Assembly: GCF_006716865.1 (NCBI RefSeq)
Contig: NZ_VFPT01000001.1
Location: 2,661,001 to 2,725,000 of the forward strand
DNA length: 64,000 nt
Reading direction: 5' to 3'
Origin: Roseinatronobacter monicus
GTDB lineage: Bacteria; Pseudomonadota; Alphaproteobacteria; Rhodobacterales; Rhodobacteraceae
Of the stretch, positions 61,848-64,000 are shown in pieces. Positions within the stretch are counted from its first letter, which is position 1. Every line of letters begins with the position of its first letter. The notes beneath the pieces were generated by a model. The model worked only from the letters and a program-made list of their open reading frames with translations, searched no databases and was not told the DNA's origin. A program made the translations under genes and the position numbers.

Positions 61848-63117
61848 CTCACCCCCAGAAAGCTGCTACGCTCCACAGAGATTCAGAAAAAATCAAAGCT
61901 GTCAAATACCCCGAAGCGAGGCACTAGGCTTTGGCGCGCTTGGTATGGCGGCGCTGCAATTCGCGCTGACAGGCCGCCTGCGCTGGATCACGCACCCGTT
62001 CGGGGCCGATATTGTCTACCTTGCGCATCGCTATCTCAGTTGGGGGGCAGTCGGGTTGATGCTGGCGCATTTTGCGCTGCTCTATGTGTTTCACCAAGAC
62101 ATGCTGGGCGTTCTCAACCCGCTAGAGGCTCGCTGGGAACTGACTGCGGGGCGCGTCGGGCTGGTGTGTTTTCTGGCGCTGATCGTGACATCCGAGTTCC
62201 GCAAACGCCTGCATTTGCGTCACGAGTGGTGGCGCAGCCTGCATCTGGGGCTGGCGCTGTGCGGCATGATCGCCGCCACTGCACATGTGCTGGGCGTGGG
62301 CAATCTGACCGACACACCCGCAAAGCGCGCGCTATGGCTGGGCGTGACCTTCGGCTTTGTTGCGATTTTGGTTTATACGCATCTGATCCGCCCTTGGATA
62401 TCGGCCCGCAATCCGTGGCGTGTTGTGGCCAACACCCAAGAACGGGGCGGCGTCCACACGCTGGAGTTGGAGCCACAGGCCCGCGCCCTGCACCGCTGGA
62501 AACCCGGTCAGTTTGCGTGGCTCAAGGTAGAGCGGTCGCCCTATTCGCTGATCGAGCATCCTTTCACCATCTCGACGGCACCGGAAAAAGGGCCAAATTT
62601 GACATTCTCGGTGAAACCGCTAGGGGATCACTCGGCAGAGTTGGCCAACACCGCTGTCGGCGCACGTGCCTATGTGGACGGCCCTTACGGTGCGTTTTCG
62701 ATTGACCGTCTGGCCAAGGCCCCCGGCCTTGTCATGATCGCAGGCGGTGTCGGGATCACGCCCATTCTGGCCAATTTACATGCTTTAGAGGCCCGCTCCG
62801 ATCCGCGGCCGATCATCCTGATCTATGGCAATGCCACTTGGGAAGACGCCAGCTTTCGTGAAGAGTTGGGCAATATGAAACGGCATCTGAACCTGACGCT
62901 GGTGCATGTCATTGAAAACCCACCAGAAGGGTGGGATGGTGCAACTGGCAGGGTGGACCGCGAGACGCTGATCGAGCATTTGCCCGCCGACACGCGCAAC
63001 TGGCCGCATCTGCTATGTGGCCCCGCCCCTATGGTGCAGGCCGTACGTCGGGAGTTGGATAAGCTTGGCGTCAAATCCCGCCATATCGACCACGAAATTT
63101 TTGAGTTGGTCTGAGAG

Positions 63118-63207
63118 ATGCGCACCAAACTTGCCGTCTATTTCGCCATTTTCCTAACGCTGCTGGCCATTGCTCTGGCAGCAACGATGGCGCTTCCCTT
63201 AGTGTAG
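63118..63207 (+). CDS. 29-residue single-span membrane peptide
   Basis: Begins 4 bases after the flavoprotein stop: MRTKLAVYF, a strongly hydrophobic core (AIFLTLLAIALAATM) and a short tail. Immediate linkage suggests it was a small partner of the reductase or simply rides in its operon. The upstream gene is now interrupted. No family can be assigned. Confidence 0.45.
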   Translation: MRTKLAVYFAIFLTLLAIALAATMALPLV

Positions 63208-63256
63208 ACGGTGGACACGCGGTCGGCCCGCCGCAGGAATTTGGGACAAGGGCACA

Positions 63257-63293
63257 TGAAAAACGCTGTGCTGCTAGGTGCAACACAGCGTTT
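63257..63293 (-). terminator. Terminator of the DUF883/holin-like operon
   Basis: AAACGCTGTG (63261-63270) pairs with CACAGCGTTT (63284-63293). On the minus strand the stem ends in TTTTT. It lies just after the stop at 63313. Confidence 0.7.
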
Positions 63294-63312
63294 CAAATTA
63301 GCGATCTTGCGA

Positions 63313-63687
63313 TCACTTCTTGCGGTTTTTGATCTGTGCGTAAATGCTGACGCCAAACAGGAACGCTTCCATCAGGGCGGGAAAGTCACCTTTTGGCCGG
63401 TATCCTTCGCCACGCGCCGATTGCGCGCGCAACTGCTGATCCAGTGTCGGGATTACTGGCGCTCTGCGCCCGCGAAATGCCAACACAATCAGGCCCAGAC
63501 CACATAGAATTGCCCCGCAGGCAAAATTTGCAATCAGCGGAGAAAATTCCTCAGCAAGGATAAGCCACCCTGCCGAGACCAGAAAGCCACCGCCCACCGC
63601 CAGAAGCGCGCCGCCCAATGCGGCGATGACAATCTGGCGCATTTGCCATTGCAGCCTCAGCCGGATTTGATGGTACGGAACCAGCAT
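63313..63687 (-). CDS. Phage-holin-superfamily (DUF1469-like) membrane protein
   Basis: 124 residues: a basic N-terminus, two membrane spans (IVIAALGGALLAVGGGFLVSAGWLIL and IANFACGAILCGLGLIVLAF, cited in part) and a basic tail (IKNRKK). This is the pattern of the YqjE/holin-like proteins that accompany DUF883 genes in stress operons. Its ATG overlaps the DUF883 stop by one base (TGATG). Confidence 0.65.
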   Translation of the reverse strand: MLVPYHQIRLRLQWQMRQIVIAALGGALLAVGGGFLVSAGWLILAEEFSPLIANFACGAILCGLGLIVLAFRGRRAPVIPTLDQQLRAQSARGEGYRPKGDFPALMEAFLFGVSIYAQIKNRKK

Positions 63688-64000
63688 CAGCGCCGCGACA
63701 TGAGCATGGCCAGAAGGAAGCCCGCGCCTGCCGCAATGCCCAAAGCAACGGCCGGGCGGTCTTTTGCGAAATCTTCCGCCGTGCCAAGGGCCTCTTCAAC
63801 CTGATCGGCTGCGTATTCATACCCGTCTTCGGCTGTTTCATATGCCTTGCGGCCCCGGCGACGGGCAGATTGTGCAGCGTGGCGCGCGGTGTTCTGTCCT
63901 GCCCGCTTCACGGCAGAGGTCAGTTCGGCAAGATCGGATTTCACCAATTCAAGCTGCTCGCGCAACTCGTCATAGGTCAGTTCTGCCAATTCCTCGACAT
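63687..64000 (-). CDS. DUF883 (ElaB/YqjD-like) protein, 5' end beyond the window
   Basis: At least 104 residues: an amphipathic coiled-coil region (YDELREQLELVKSDLAELTSAVKRAG), then YGYAADQVEEAL-like helix (EYAADQVEEALGTAED) and a C-terminal span (AVALGIAAGAGFLLAMLMSRR), the ElaB/YqjD layout. E. coli relatives tether ribosomes to the membrane in stationary phase. The frame stays open to the window edge (VEELAELTYDEL), so the true start is probably outside; a TTG at 63989 is the only internal candidate near the family start. Confidence 0.8.
   Translation of the reverse strand, partial: VEELAELTYDELREQLELVKSDLAELTSAVKRAGQNTARHAAQSARRRGRKAYETAEDGYEYAADQVEEALGTAEDFAKDRPAVALGIAAGAGFLLAMLMSRR

Larger units (their letters stand above)
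60687..61924 (-). mobile_element. IS630-family insertion sequence
   Basis: 1238 bp flanked by TA duplications (60685-60686 and 61925-61926) in a CTAG target, typical of IS630/Tc1-like elements. The ends are weakly inverted (GTCCTGCGATTCAC against GTGCCTCGCTTCGG). It carries a transposase split over two frames that meet at seven adenines on the coding strand. It interrupts the flavoprotein gene. Confidence 0.9.
60453..63114 (+). pseudogene. Ferric reductase-like membrane flavoprotein, split by an IS element
   Basis: The 5' part (60453/60462-60686) encodes a leader and first span ending WDFSMGL. The 3' part (61927-63114) continues GFGALGMAALQFALTGRLRW, haem-binding-type spans (LAHRYLSWG, LRHEWWRSLHLGLAL), then a FAD/NAD reductase (HPFTISTAPEKG, GAYGAFS-like PYGAFSID, AGGVGITPILANL, LCGPAPMVQ). 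Cutting out 60687-61924 and one TA rejoins the frame as G-L-G-F-G, giving about 470 residues. The family moves electrons from NAD(P)H across the inner membrane. Interrupted after the first span, it is probably inactive. Confidence 0.9.

Overview
The window is a stretch of high-GC, gene-dense alphaproteobacterial chromosome. Several features point to Rhodobacterales (Rhodobacteraceae/Paracoccaceae): an intact nepR-ecfG-HisKA_2 kinase locus with a broken phyR, hslV-hslU, tsaE-addB-addA-trxA, an AcuI-type acrylyl-CoA reductase, alphaproteobacterial CsgH/curlin genes, and a bcsN-bcsA-bcsB-bcsZ cellulose operon. I cannot name the species. No tRNA, rRNA or CRISPR array was seen.

Layout. 1-15 kb: a pteridine-reductase-like SDR, uvrC, a sirtuin, an SbcD/SbcC-like nuclease-ATPase pair (YhaO/YhaN type), a secreted DUF1501/DUF1800 pair, a FadR-type regulator divergent from acuI with two operator palindromes between them, and accA. 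Two inverted copies of a ~171-bp non-coding repeat lie at 3.8 and 13.3 kb. 15-31 kb: imuB under a LexA box, an MsbA-like exporter, a curli cluster (two curlins flanking csgH), the cellulose operon, and thyA-folA-hpf. 31-43 kb: housekeeping genes (rhomboid protease, tpiA, Fe-S assembly factors, hslUV, trxA, addAB, tsaE). 43-53 kb: a MauG-like dihaem peroxidase, a FAD-oxidoreductase-SelD fusion convergent with mnmH (tRNA selenouridine), a YbbAP-like ABC exporter divergent from tesA, and metK with a structured leader. 53.6-64 kb: a general-stress-response island.

The stress island is the most remarkable part. nepR, ecfG and a HisKA_2 kinase are intact, but phyR, the anti-anti-sigma response regulator, is split by a complete 931-bp IS5-family element with a 3-bp TCA/TGA duplication. 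About 3 kb further on, a 1238-bp IS630-family element with a TA duplication splits a ferric-reductase-like membrane flavoprotein gene. Removing either element restores an open frame. The phyR/nepR intergenic region carries two perfect EcfG-type promoters (GGAAC-N16-CGTT) on opposite strands that overlap almost entirely. Another such site precedes a DUF1328 gene, and a possible N17 site precedes the broken flavoprotein gene.

How the genes work together: curlins plus cellulose suggest an extracellular matrix locus. SelD supplies selenophosphate to MnmH. HslUV, AddAB, UvrC and ImuB serve protein and DNA quality control. The 53-64 kb genes (DUF2892, DUF305, DUF2383, DUF1328, DUF2231, holin-like, DUF883) are small envelope or stress proteins of the kind often controlled by EcfG.
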